Both the position numbers and the translations under genes were made by a program. Below the pieces are notes generated by a model. It was not told where the DNA came from. It ran no database searches and was given only the letters and a program-made list of their open reading frames with translations. From Polymorphobacter megasporae (GTDB lineage Bacteria; Pseudomonadota; Alphaproteobacteria; Sphingomonadales; Sphingomonadaceae): a DNA stretch of 64,000 nt. The DNA lies in contig NZ_CP081848.1 in assembly GCF_018982885.2 (NCBI RefSeq), positions 372,001-436,000 on the forward strand, written 5' to 3'. Of this stretch, positions 35,452-44,088 are shown one piece after another (within the stretch, counting starts at the first letter, position 1; each line of letters begins with the position of its first letter).

Positions 35452-36189
35452 TCAGATTGCCGAAGTTCCGCCGTCGACCGATAGCTCCAAACCATTCACG
35501 TAACTAGAGTCGTCCGAGGCAAGGAAGAGCGCCACCGTCGCGATCTCTTCGGGTCGGCCCATCTTCCCGCGCGGAATTAGTGACTCGAACTGCTTCTTCG
35601 TCTCTGCGTCGAACATCTGGTCTTGGATCGGCGTTTCGATCTGTCCAGGGCTCAAAACGTTGACCCTGATCTTCCTATCCTTCAGCTCGTTCAGCCACCC
35701 GCGGGCGAAGGCCCGCAGCGCCGCCTTGCTTCCCGCATACACCGTATAGTCGGGCCAACCTTTGACCGAGGCGATTGATCCAGTCATAAAGATTGACCCG
35801 CCGTCGTTAAATAGCGGCAATGCCTTTTGGACAGTGAACAGCGTGCCTCGAGTGTTCAGGCCAAACGTCGCATCAAAGTTCTTTTCGGTGATCGTGCCGA
35901 GCTTCTGAGCGTCACCGCCCACCCCAGCGCTCGCGAACAGCACGTCGATAGTGCCCTTTTCGCGCTTAACCGTCTCATACAGGCGATCCAGATCGTCGAG
36001 ATTGGCAGCATCTCCCTGCACGCCGGTTACGTTTTGCCCAATAAAGGCGACTGCCTCGTCAAGGGCAGCCTGTCTCCGACCTGTGATAAACACGTAGGCG
36101 CCTTCCTCCACGAACAGCTTGGCAGTCGCCAACGCCATGCCGCTCGACCCACCCGTAATCACCGCGACCTTACCTTCGAGCTTTCCCAT
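35452..36189 (-). CDS. Short-chain dehydrogenase/reductase
   Basis: A 245-residue classical SDR. The cofactor loop is VAVITGGSSGMALATAKLFV, in which the third glycine of TGxxxGxG is alanine. GDAANLDDLDRLYETV, LFASAGVGG for the NAG-type motif, SIFMTGSIASVKGWPDYTVY, then AGSKAALRAFARG complete the Ser-Tyr-Lys triad. The end LSVDGGTSAI is typical. The start at ATG 36189 has AGGAG upstream; a 39-codon upstream extension is not family-like. NAD(P)-dependent oxidoreduction of an unknown alcohol or ketone is expected. Confidence 0.88.
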   Translation of the reverse strand: MGKLEGKVAVITGGSSGMALATAKLFVEEGAYVFITGRRQAALDEAVAFIGQNVTGVQGDAANLDDLDRLYETVKREKGTIDVLFASAGVGGDAQKLGTITEKNFDATFGLNTRGTLFTVQKALPLFNDGGSIFMTGSIASVKGWPDYTVYAGSKAALRAFARGWLNELKDRKIRVNVLSPGQIETPIQDQMFDAETKKQFESLIPRGKMGRPEEIATVALFLASDDSSYVNGLELSVDGGTSAI

Positions 36190-36331
36190 TGACTGCTCCT
36201 TCATCAAATTATTAAACCAAACCAGAAAATCGACGCCCGATACGCCAGAATTTAAGGTGCCGAGGGTCGGGACATTTCTACCAACAGCCCAATTTAGCCG
36301 ACACACGTATAACTTATTTTGCGCTGATCTA

Positions 36332-36345
36332 TTGATCTAGATCAG
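36332..36345. promoter_or_regulatory. FNR-type palindrome between SDR and gnd
   Basis: TTGAT-CTAG-ATCAG matches TTGAT-N4-ATCAA at 9 of 10 positions. It lies 143 bases upstream of the SDR start and 189 bases upstream of gnd, inside the divergent 344-base gap (36190-36533), which contains no gene. Confidence 0.45.
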
Positions 36346-36533
36346 TATTACAATAAGTTGACTGCATTAGACACCTCTACTGCCGCCATTGCATCCCTTG
36401 GTCCCAGACTCAGCGAGAGGAATCTGATTGTAATGCTCAGCTGGTTTTGCAAACCCACGTTCGGTCCGGCGGCGGCATCGCCGTACTACAGGCCGCAATC
36501 CTCGCGGCGGTCCAGAGTGAAGGGTGAACTCAG

Positions 36534-37511
36534 ATGCGTATCGCGGTAATCGGCCTTGGCCGAATGGGATCGAACATTGTCCGCCGCCTGATGCGTGATG
36601 GACACGAAGTCATTGCTTTCGCGCGCCGGCCTGAGGTCGTCCAGGCGATGGTCGAGGAAGGGGCGATTGCCGCCACGTCGCTGGAAGATGCAGCAGCGCA
36701 ATTCGAAGGCCAGCGGATTTTCTGGATTATGCTGCCCGCCGGTGAGCCCACCGAGAGCACCGTCGCTGCCTTAGCGGCGGTCAGTGCACCAGGCGACATC
36801 ATCATCGATGGCGGCAACAGCTTCTACAAGGATGACATCCGGCGCTCCAATTCGTGCATACTGAAGGGTTTGCACTACATCGACGTTGGTACATCGGGCG
36901 GCGTTTGGGGCCTCGAACGCGGCTTTTGCATGATGATCGGCGGCGAGACGGCGGCGGTCGACCGGATTGATCCGATCTTCGCCACGCTCGCACCTGGCTA
37001 CGGAGCCGTGCCGTGTACCAAAGGCAGAGCCGGAGCAGATAGCCGTCCTGCACGCGGCTATATTCATGCCGGACCGGCGGGTGCCGGCCATTTCGTAAAG
37101 ATGATCCACAACGGCATCGAATATGGCCTGATGCAAGCCTATGCTGAGGGTTTCGATATCCTCAAAGGGAAGGCGTCAGAAAAGCTGCCCGAAGAGGAGC
37201 GCTTCGCGCTGAACCTGGCCGATGTGGCCGAGGTTTGGAGGCGGGGCAGTGTCGTCTCATCGTGGCTGCTCGACCTAATCGCTATCGCGTTGGTCGAGGA
37301 TCACAGCCTGGCCAAATATACCGGCGAGGTCAGCGACTCCGGTGAAGGACGCTGGACGATCGACGCAGCGATGGAGGAAGCAGTGCCCGCGGACGTTTTA
37401 TCGGCCGCGCTATTCGCGCGCTTCCGTAGCCGCGTCCACAATACTTATGGCGACAAACTGCTATCGGCCATGCGTTACGGCTTCGGTGGCCATGTCGAGG
37501 TGCCGCAATGA
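36534..37511 (+). CDS. gnd: 6-phosphogluconate dehydrogenase, decarboxylating
   Basis: Converts 6-phosphogluconate to ribulose 5-phosphate and CO2 with NAD(P)H formation. The 325-residue protein is of the shorter GndA/YqeC type. It has an N-terminal Rossmann motif [34 protein letters not shown], the substrate loop [20 protein letters not shown], and the catalytic [20 protein letters not shown] with lysine and asparagine, ending FGGHVEVPQ. It stands alone, divergent from the SDR. It can supply the step whose gene has been deleted from the tkt-zwf operon. Confidence 0.92.
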   Translation: MRIAVIGLGRMGSNIVRRLMRDGHEVIAFARRPEVVQAMVEEGAIAATSLEDAAAQFEGQRIFWIMLPAGEPTESTVAALAAVSAPGDIIIDGGNSFYKDDIRRSNSCILKGLHYIDVGTSGGVWGLERGFCMMIGGETAAVDRIDPIFATLAPGYGAVPCTKGRAGADSRPARGYIHAGPAGAGHFVKMIHNGIEYGLMQAYAEGFDILKGKASEKLPEEERFALNLADVAEVWRRGSVVSSWLLDLIAIALVEDHSLAKYTGEVSDSGEGRWTIDAAMEEAVPADVLSAALFARFRSRVHNTYGDKLLSAMRYGFGGHVEVPQ

Positions 37512-38030
37512 GCCGACATAGCCAGCGGCGATACCATCTGGAATCGTTGTTGCAGTTTATGGCGCTTGTCGCATGCAGCCTCGGTCGGCATCGCCTCTGT
37601 AGCCGACCATAAAGCCGAGCGGCATTTTCCGACAGGTGAACCCGGCAACGTGGGTGATGCCGTTCAATATCGTTAAAATCTCGGCATGCCCCTGAGCGAC
37701 GCGATCGCGGCAAATATAAATGCCGCCAGCACTATTGCAGACGGCGCGACTAAGATACGCATCGCGGCCAACGTCTGGGTTCACACCCCACGCCGAAAGA
37801 ATTCCGTTCGATCCGTGCATGGGGCAGGCGCAGGCGGCGCTCGCAATCAAAATCGTCATCCAGTGCCGGGAAGTACTACTGGGGCCGATCGAACGCGCGG
37901 CGCGCCGCTCGCCCTGCTGTCGCGATCCAGCAGAACGAAGTCATCCATTTCCACTTCATTATTCAGGGCGCTGGGCCATGCAATGATGGTCACGAAATGA
38001 ATTATCTGCTGCCGAATGCCTCCTCTCTAT
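37512..38030. other. 519 bases without a recognisable gene
   Basis: Open frames of about 100 codons exist on both strands (for example 37557-37859 minus, with CNSAGGIYICRDRVAQGHAE), but none has a family signature or a good ribosome binding site. I see no hairpin or repeat. It may be decayed sequence between gnd and the convergent Crp gene. Confidence 0.35.
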
Positions 38031-38759
38031 CTACCTATACGATGTTTCTCTCAGTTTACGCTGAAGGTATTGCTCGTCGAATCCAGCGAGCGCGGCAAGC
38101 TGCGCGATATGGTCGATGATGAGGACGCCGCCACGAAGTCGCATAATACCCTTTGTTCTAAGTTGCATAAGCACGCGGTTGACGTGCACTGGCGTCAACC
38201 CTAGTGCATCGCTGAGTACCAGCTGGGTCAACGGTAGCTCGAGTTCGTCCCCACTGTTTAGACCGATGTTCCGGGCGCGAACGTAGAGTTCGCACATCAG
38301 GTGGGCAACGCGCTCGACGCTATTTCTCCGCCCCATGCTTACGATCCAAGCACGGAGTACTCCCTCGTCGACTAGCTGCGACCACCATAGGGCCTGCGTC
38401 AGCGTCGGGCGGGTAGCGATCAGGTGCTGAAAACGCGCGCGAGGTATGCTCGCCACCTTGGCATCCGTCAGCGTGGCGATGCTGTGGTCCATGACGTGAC
38501 TGGCGGCAAGATGCATGTCGCAGGAGTCACCTGGCATCAGAAATGCTGTGATCTGACGTACGCCTTCGGAAAGAATTTGATATCGGCAGGCCCATCCTTC
38601 CAAGATGATGAATAACGGCCCTGAAGGATCGCCTTCACGAATGAGGTCATGACCTGCCGGAACGTCACGCGCGCCCGCACATTCCGTTTCTAGCAGACTG
38701 ATATCATCAGGCGACAGAGCGACGTGGGCATATAGCTTGTCAATGAATGCGTTTGACAC
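38031..38759 (-). CDS. Crp/Fnr-family regulator (second of three)
   Basis: About 242 residues, starting at GTG 38759 (SNAFIDKLYAHVALSPDDIS), which aligns with the ATG start of its paralogue at 40936 and has GGAGAAG upstream. The sensor domain shows DLIREGDPSGPLFIILEGWA, CRYQILSEGVRQITAFLMPG and DSCDMHLA. The winged helix is LPLTQLVLSDALGLTPVHVN, then RVLMQLRTKGIMRLRGGVL. FNR cysteine ligands are absent. This type of regulator is abundant in sphingomonads and its signal is not known. An IS3 element separates it from the paralogue. Confidence 0.85.
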   Translation of the reverse strand: MSNAFIDKLYAHVALSPDDISLLETECAGARDVPAGHDLIREGDPSGPLFIILEGWACRYQILSEGVRQITAFLMPGDSCDMHLAASHVMDHSIATLTDAKVASIPRARFQHLIATRPTLTQALWWSQLVDEGVLRAWIVSMGRRNSVERVAHLMCELYVRARNIGLNSGDELELPLTQLVLSDALGLTPVHVNRVLMQLRTKGIMRLRGGVLIIDHIAQLAALAGFDEQYLQRKLRETSYR

Positions 38760-38961
38760 ACTCTTCTCCGGCGATCGTTCGCTTCGAGCGCACCACGCGT
38801 CGTAGCGGAAGGTACTTCTTTTCATTAGCCGTAAAACACTTGAGGTCGTTTGAAGTGGTACTTAAGAATTTTATCTTGGCATCTCTGCATGCACGCGATC
38901 ACGGCGTTGTCGCCGATGCGCTCATGCGAGTGGCCATCGGCCGCAGCGCTGCCGGCGGAAT

Positions 38962-40186
38962 TGACGTCCTCCCGTTTTCTTCCTCCGGTTTGGATGAGAG
39001 TTTTCCGGCATTGTAACCACCGCGAGGAGGAGCAGGCCGTGAAGAAGAGCAGGTACACCGAGGTGCAGATTTCGTACGCGCTGCGGCAGGCCGAGACGGG
39101 GACGCAGGTTGCCGAGCAGATCCGCCGGATGCGGATTTCCAAGCAGGCGTTCTACCGATGGAAGAAGTTGTATGCCGGGCTCGGCATCGGCGAGCTGCGT
39201 CGTCTGAAGCTGCTCGAGGAGGAGAACCGCAAGCTCAAGCAGCTGGTGGCAGACCTCAGTCTCGACCAGAATATCCTGCAGGACGTGCTGTCAAAAAAGC
39301 TCTGACGCCTGGACGGCATCGCGAGCTCGTCGCGTCCGTCCAGGGGTCCCACGGTGTCAGCCAGCGGCGCAGCTGTCTCGCGCTCGACATCGATCGCTCG
39401 CTGGTCCGCTATGTCTCGGTCAAGCCGGACCAGGCACCGCTGCGGCTGCGCATCCACGACCTGGCGCGGACGCGGATGCGATTTGGCTATTTTCGGATCT
39501 ACATCATGCTTCGCCGCGAGGGCTGGCTAGTGAACCACAAGCGGGTTTATCGCCTATATCGACAGGATGGACTGAGCCTTCGGCTCAAGAAGCCGAGGCG
39601 CAACGTCAGCGCTGCCGACCGCGTCCGGCAGCCGGCGGCGGCGGCACCGAACGAGATGTGGTCGATGGACTTTGTGTCGGATGCGCTGTTCGATGGCCGC
39701 CGCCTGAGGGCGCTGACCGTCGTCGACACCTACACCCGCGAGGCGCTGGCGATCGATGTCGATCAGGGCATCAAGGGCGAGCAGGTTGTCGAAGCGATGA
39801 CACGGATCGCGGGCACCCGCGGGTCGCCCAAGAGCATCCGTGTCGACAACGGCCCCGATTTCATCTCGAAGGCCCTCGACCGCTGGGCCTATGAGAACGG
39901 CGTCACGCTCGACTTCTCGCGGCCGGGCAAGCCGACCGACAATGCTTTCGTCGAATCGTTCAACGGTCGCTTGCGCGACGAATGCCTCAACGCACACTGG
40001 TTCCTGTCGTTGGCCGACGCCCGGGCCAAGATCGAGGCATGGCGCAGCTTCTACAACGAGAGCCGGCCTCACACGTCGCTTGGCTGGCTGACGCCGAACG
40101 AATATGCTGCTGCCGCGACCCTTCGGGCCGCAAAATGAAGTCCGGATGCTCACCTTCAGACTGGAGGAAAATCCGGGGGACCCTCA
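38962..40186 (+). mobile_element. IS3-family insertion sequence
   Basis: The element of about 1.2 kb has imperfect inverted ends starting TGACGTCCTCCCG (38962) and, on the other strand, TGAGGGTCCCCCGG (ending 40186), with TTCCTCC shared further in. It contains overlapping orfA and orfB. No clear 3- or 4-base target duplication was found, so the exact borders are uncertain. It lies between two paralogous Crp genes. Confidence 0.75.
39039..40138 (+). CDS. IS3-family transposase OrfAB by -1 frameshift
   Basis: OrfA (GTG 39039 to 39305, 88 residues) is a helix-turn-helix plus leucine zipper protein ([56 protein letters not shown]). OrfB reads on to 40138 in the -1 frame and carries the DDE core: [39 protein letters not shown], and [19 protein letters not shown]. 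The classic slip run A AAA AAG is at 39293-39299, just before the OrfA stop. Both parts look intact, so the element may be active. Confidence 0.88.
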
Positions 40187-40213
40187 AGCTCCGACCATAC
40201 CGGCTAGCTTGAA

Positions 40214-40936
40214 CTACGCCGCCAGCTTCAATTTCCGCTGTAGATACTGCTCGTCGAAACCGGCAACCTGAGCAAGCTTGACGATATCATCGATAACGAG
40301 AACGCCGCTCCGAAGCCGCATTATTCCCATTAATCGGAGCTTCCTCAACACCCGGTTGACGTGAACTGCGGTCAGGCCCAGCGCATCGGCGAGGACCATC
40401 TGCGACAGTGGGAGTTCCAACTCGTCTCCGGCGGTCAGACCAATATTGCGGGCACGGATGTAGAGCTCGCACATTAGATGAGCGACGCGCTCGATGCTGC
40501 CGCGCCGGCCCATACTTACGATCCAGGCCCGAAGGACACCTTCGTCGACCACCTGCGACCACCATAGCGCCTGCGTCAGCGCTGGTCGCGTAGCGATCAT
40601 ATGCTGGAACTTTGCTCGGGGTATGCTTGCCACCCTTGCGTCAGTAAGCGTAGCGATATTATGGTCCATTACATGGCTTAGTGCGAGGTGCATATCGCAG
40701 CAGTCGCCAGGCATCAGAAATGCCGTGATTTGGCGCGAGCCCTCTGGTAGGAGCTGATAGCGGCAAGCCCAGCCTTCCAAAACCACAAACAGCGGCCCAG
40801 ACGGATCTCCGTCGCGGATCAGATCACGGCGTGCCGGAATAACTCGCGCGCTGGCACATTCGGCCTCAAGCATTCTGAGATCATCGCGCGGCAGGGCAAC
40901 GTGCGCGGTAAGCTTGTCGATAAACGCATTGGACAT
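40214..40936 (-). CDS. Crp/Fnr-family regulator (third of three)
   Basis: A 240-residue paralogue of the protein at 38031-38759, very similar along its whole length (SNAFIDKLTAHVALPRDDLR, DLIRDGDPSGPLFVVLEGWA, CRYQLLPEGSRQITAFLMPG, and the helix-turn-helix LPLSQMVLADALGLTAVHVN). ATG 40936 has GGGGAG upstream. An FNR-type palindrome lies 63 bases before the start, suggesting control by, or of, a related regulator. Same orientation as the paralogue, so a tandem duplication later split by the IS3 element is likely. Confidence 0.87.
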   Translation of the reverse strand: MSNAFIDKLTAHVALPRDDLRMLEAECASARVIPARRDLIRDGDPSGPLFVVLEGWACRYQLLPEGSRQITAFLMPGDCCDMHLALSHVMDHNIATLTDARVASIPRAKFQHMIATRPALTQALWWSQVVDEGVLRAWIVSMGRRGSIERVAHLMCELYIRARNIGLTAGDELELPLSQMVLADALGLTAVHVNRVLRKLRLMGIMRLRSGVLVIDDIVKLAQVAGFDEQYLQRKLKLAA

Positions 40937-40998
40937 ACAGTCTCCCCAGCGCGTGCTCGACCCGCTAACCCAATCTAGTTTGTCACACTGTTTAGCAA

Positions 40999-41012
40999 TT
41001 GATCCAGATCAG
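40999..41012. promoter_or_regulatory. FNR-type palindrome upstream of the third Crp gene
   Basis: TTGAT-CCAG-ATCAG matches TTGAT-N4-ATCAA at 9 of 10 positions. It sits 63 bases upstream of the minus-strand Crp gene and 114 bases upstream of the small plus-strand gene at 41126. The position suits a regulator site at the Crp promoter. Confidence 0.5.
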
Positions 41013-41125
41013 TGCGGACTCGTACAAAATCGTTTACGTGTATTTTCATCGTTGGCAAAAAGATCCCAGGCGCCGACGGCAGGGAGAGAGTCAGCGCTCT
41101 CGCCGGAGCAGATCAGGTGAATGCC

Positions 41126-41449
41126 ATGGCCGCAGACCATTTCGACGAGGCCATTCGGCCTGTTGCCCTGGGTGTTGAACCGGATGCCCACGGGCAAGCT
41201 GCGTTACTCCTTGCGGAAAGCATTCTGCACGCTTTGGTCGATACGGCCGTTCTAACCAACGCCGAAGCCATAGAGGTCGTCACCGCCGCAACCGATGTAA
41301 AGCGCGAAGTAGCGACGGCGGCAGGCGAATCGATTGGACGTATGGAAGAGTCGCTCGGGCTGCTTAAAAGAATGACGGCCAGCTTCGAAAGCGATGGCAC
41401 AACTCCACGGCCAGCTACCGAACCTCACTTTCCACGATTAGGTGAGTGA
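41126..41449 (+). CDS. Small acidic hypothetical protein
   Basis: A 107-residue protein with a helical core (GQAALLLAESILHALVDTAV, LTNAEAIEVVTAATDVKREV) and a polar tail. AGGTGA at 41115-41120 supports ATG 41126. The central helices resemble small proteins often annotated as hypothetical in sphingomonads, recalled without a search. A fragment of the same family occurs at 11619-11780. No catalytic motif is visible. It is divergent from the third Crp gene and shares its FNR-type box. Confidence 0.55.
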   Translation: MAADHFDEAIRPVALGVEPDAHGQAALLLAESILHALVDTAVLTNAEAIEVVTAATDVKREVATAAGESIGRMEESLGLLKRMTASFESDGTTPRPATEPHFPRLGE

Positions 41450-42004
41450 TAGCAGACGGGGCCTCGTAATTATAGGTGACTTAAACCAGAAAGGCGACCA
41501 GATAAGGTTGTAAACGCGGTGGGCTGCAACAATGCCGCTTTTCCCACACTTGCTGCAAAGCACCGCGGCGAGACTGGCGAGGGCCTGACCGCGATCAATT
41601 ACTTAAAGCATGCCAGACGTCGAAGCGGAACAATTGTTCCTCCGCCTAGCCCTGCGGAATAATGCAAGTCACCGATATTCGCAGCGCGTCTCGAACTCCG
41701 TCGATCGGCCTTCTCCGAGGGAAGCACGGTCGATGGATCCATCACTTGTTGCGAACTTGACTGCATTTCGCTTCGAAGGCATTCTATATTTAGCGGTCAT
41801 CTAACCGAATCGACGGCTGCGACGACTAATCGCCGTGCTCTCGGCGAGGCCGGCGCAACCGAACGTGCGCCGACCCGGTTGGTCAGATACCTAAGTGAGC
41901 CGGCATCGGTAACCAGTGGCACCAGCTCAAGACGGTAATCGCAGTGACCCATCTCCGTGCGCGATCATCATATTCAGTCCAGTCACCGCGCGCGGTAGCG
42001 GTAC
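41450..42004. other. 555 bases without a recognisable gene
   Basis: Only short frames lacking family signatures are seen, such as a 64-codon one at 41610. No repeats, hairpins or promoter elements stood out. It separates the small hypothetical gene from the 3' end of the second PEP-CTERM gene. Confidence 0.4.
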
Positions 42005-42613
42005 TCAAGCCGCGACAACGACCGAACTGACCCGGCGACGCAGAGCTGCACCGACGACGCCGAAGCCGCCGAGCATCAGCGCCCACGCCCCTGGCTCGGG
42101 AACGGTCGTGCCTACGTTGGTGAACACGAATTGCTCGTCGCTGTAGTTGAAGTCGCTGCCGCCCTTGGGGAGGTCTTCGAAACCAACATAGGTACCAGCC
42201 GGGATGCCGTAGTCACCCCCGGCGTATGGAGCCGAATAGACATGGTTGGCTCCGTCACTGTTCCGCGACTTTTGAGAATAGAAGGTATCACCCGTGGTCT
42301 GAACATTGATCAGAAAGGTCAGGGCGTCGCCGGCGGTGACATTACCAAAGCTCAACGCGGTACCGCGTGGCGTGGTGTGATTTTCAAGCCCGGTGATTCC
42401 TGTATCGATGCCGTTGATGAGCAGACCGAGCGTCTCGTCGTAGGAGGCTCCCGAGCCGGCAAAATAAGCTGTCAGGTTGCCGCTCGACGCAGCGGTAAAC
42501 GTGTAGAGCACCGGATCCTCGACGCCAGGGGTCGGGTAGACCGGGATAACCGCTTGTGCAGCGGTGGCGAGGGCGAACGCGGCACCGGCAACCAGCTTGG
42601 CAATCAACGACAT
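42005..42613 (-). CDS. PEP-CTERM sorting domain protein, second
   Basis: A 202-residue exported protein with signal peptide (MSLIAKLVAGAAFALATAAQ, cleavage near AVIPVY), a body with YTFTAASSGNLTAYFAGSGA, and a canonical tail VPEPGAWALMLGGFGVVGAA followed by LRRR. The tail is recognised by exosortase. It belongs to a common PEP-CTERM type with a DUF4114-like body, though that assignment is by feel. The promoter carries a near-perfect sigma-54 element and an inverted repeat. Like the first PEP-CTERM protein it has no local partner genes. Confidence 0.88.
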   Translation of the reverse strand: MSLIAKLVAGAAFALATAAQAVIPVYPTPGVEDPVLYTFTAASSGNLTAYFAGSGASYDETLGLLINGIDTGITGLENHTTPRGTALSFGNVTAGDALTFLINVQTTGDTFYSQKSRNSDGANHVYSAPYAGGDYGIPAGTYVGFEDLPKGGSDFNYSDEQFVFTNVGTTVPEPGAWALMLGGFGVVGAALRRRVSSVVVAA

Positions 42614-42659
42614 GACCAGCTCCTAGAGTCAGGGAAAAATGAAGGCTCCGGTCTCAACA

Positions 42660-42675
42660 AGCAAAAAACATGCCA
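42660..42675 (-). promoter_or_regulatory. Sigma-54 type -24/-12 promoter of the second PEP-CTERM gene
   Basis: Minus-strand TGGCATG-TTTT-TTGCT fits the RpoN consensus TGGCAYG-N4-TTGCW throughout. It lies 47-62 bases upstream of ATG 42613. An activator-like inverted repeat is 52 bases further upstream. Confidence 0.7.
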
Positions 42676-42727
42676 GCTGGTCACTCCCTCCGGTGGGTGT
42701 CCACAATCGCCACGTCATCGTCAGTAA

Positions 42728-42746
42728 GTGTAAAATAATCCGACAC
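42728..42746. promoter_or_regulatory. GTGT-N11-ACAC element upstream of PEP-CTERM gene
   Basis: The plus strand reads GTGTAAAATAATCCGACAC, with GTGT and ACAC arms. It stands 116-134 bases before the gene start and upstream of the sigma-54 element. It resembles what I recall as a TGTAAA..TCCGACA motif in front of PEP-CTERM genes of other bacteria, linked to the response regulator PrsR; the recollection was not checked. The rest of 42614-43040 shows no gene. Confidence 0.5.
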
Positions 42747-43040
42747 TTTTACGGATTGTCCGGTCGTCGAGATGCAATGATCAACGCGATTGTGTGCTGG
42801 CGCAAAGACTGCCAAACCGATCGCGGTACGCTGCTCTTCCGGTTGATACCAACAATCGTGAAGCCTGACTCACGCGAGCGATTCGTTTTGTCGCGCTGAT
42901 GTGATTCAACCTCCCCGCTCGTTCGACTCACGGTTGTCGCGCAAATCGACGCCCAAGTGGAATCCGAGCGGCATGGCCCCGAGGCAGTCGCAAGTCGAGC
43001 GCAATACTCGGCTGCTGGTTAGTCCTTTTCGAGGGAGGTT

Positions 43041-43902
43041 GTGATGGCGGCGGCGGTAGGGTTGCAGGACGGTTTTACGGCGGCGGAGCTGCGGCGGCTG
43101 GCGCAATCGCGGCGCGATGCCGAGCAGGTGCGTCGGCTTCTGGCGCTGGCGGTGATTTATGATGTCGTGCGCTGGCGACTGGTCGATCTTGTGCAGTGGA
43201 TCCGGGACGAGTTTGCGGTGTCGATCAGTACCCCAGACGTTAAGCCGCGAGTTGCGCGCAATGGGCTACCGCTAGCTGACGGCGCGGCCCCGCCATCATG
43301 CTCAGGAATCCGACGCCATCCCGGCATTTAAAAAAACTTCCCCGCCCAGCTGGCTGGCGATCCGGGCGGCACTCCCCCGGGGCACAGCCATAGAACTGTG
43401 GTGGCAGGACGAAGCGCAGGTCGGGCAGAAGAACGGCATCACCCGGCGCTGGGCGCGGCGGGGAACACGACCGTCGGCCCCGAAGGACCAGCGCACGACC
43501 TCGGCCTATATCGATGGTGCCATCTGTCTGGCCAAGGGCAAGGGCGCGGCGCTCTTCAAGCCCCGCTGCAACACCGAAGGGATGATGCTGCACCTCGCCG
43601 AGATCGCTGCCGCCGTCGCGCCCCGGCGCCCATGCCGTGCTGCTGCTCGATCAGGCCGGTTGGCATCTCTCGGCGGGCCTCGTCGTCTGCGGCAACATCA
43701 CCCTGCTGCCGCTTCCGGCCAAATGCCCCGAGCTCAACCCGTCGAGAACGTCTGGCAGTTCATGCGCGACAACTGGCCGTCGAACCGCATCTTTAAATCC
43801 TACGACGACATCCTCGACCATTGCTGCTTCGCCTGGAACCGCCTCGCCGATCAGCCGTGGCGCATCATGTCCATCGGACTGCGCCAATGGGCGCATGGGT
43901 GA
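43041..43902 (+). mobile_element. IS630-family transposase, internally deleted and frameshifted
   Basis: The transposase starts intact (TAAELRRLAQSRRDAEQVRR, LLALAVIYD) but jumps straight to VVRWRLVDLVQWIRDEF, missing about 60 codons of the DNA-binding region. Later blocks continue in changing frames: IELWWQDEAQVGQKNGITRR, TSAYIDGAICLAKGKGAALF, then AVLLLDQAGWHLSAGLV, LLPLPAKCPELNP, VWQFMRDNWPSNRIFKSYDD, and WRIMSIGLRQWAHG before the stop at 43902. The catalytic D-D-E residues are largely present but not in one frame. It is inactive. Confidence 0.8.
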
Positions 43903-44088
43903 CGGTCGATAAGAGTTTGTATGAGACATATTTTTGCGCCAGCAATAGAACGACAGCGACTATATTGAACTGCAACCTCTGGAGAGTCACCGGAAAACGT
44001 TTGCCTGAAGGTCTGTGTGATTTGATAGCGGCTGCTTTGGGGTGGGAAGCCGCCGCTCGCTGAGAGAAGAACTTGGTCGGTTCTGGTC

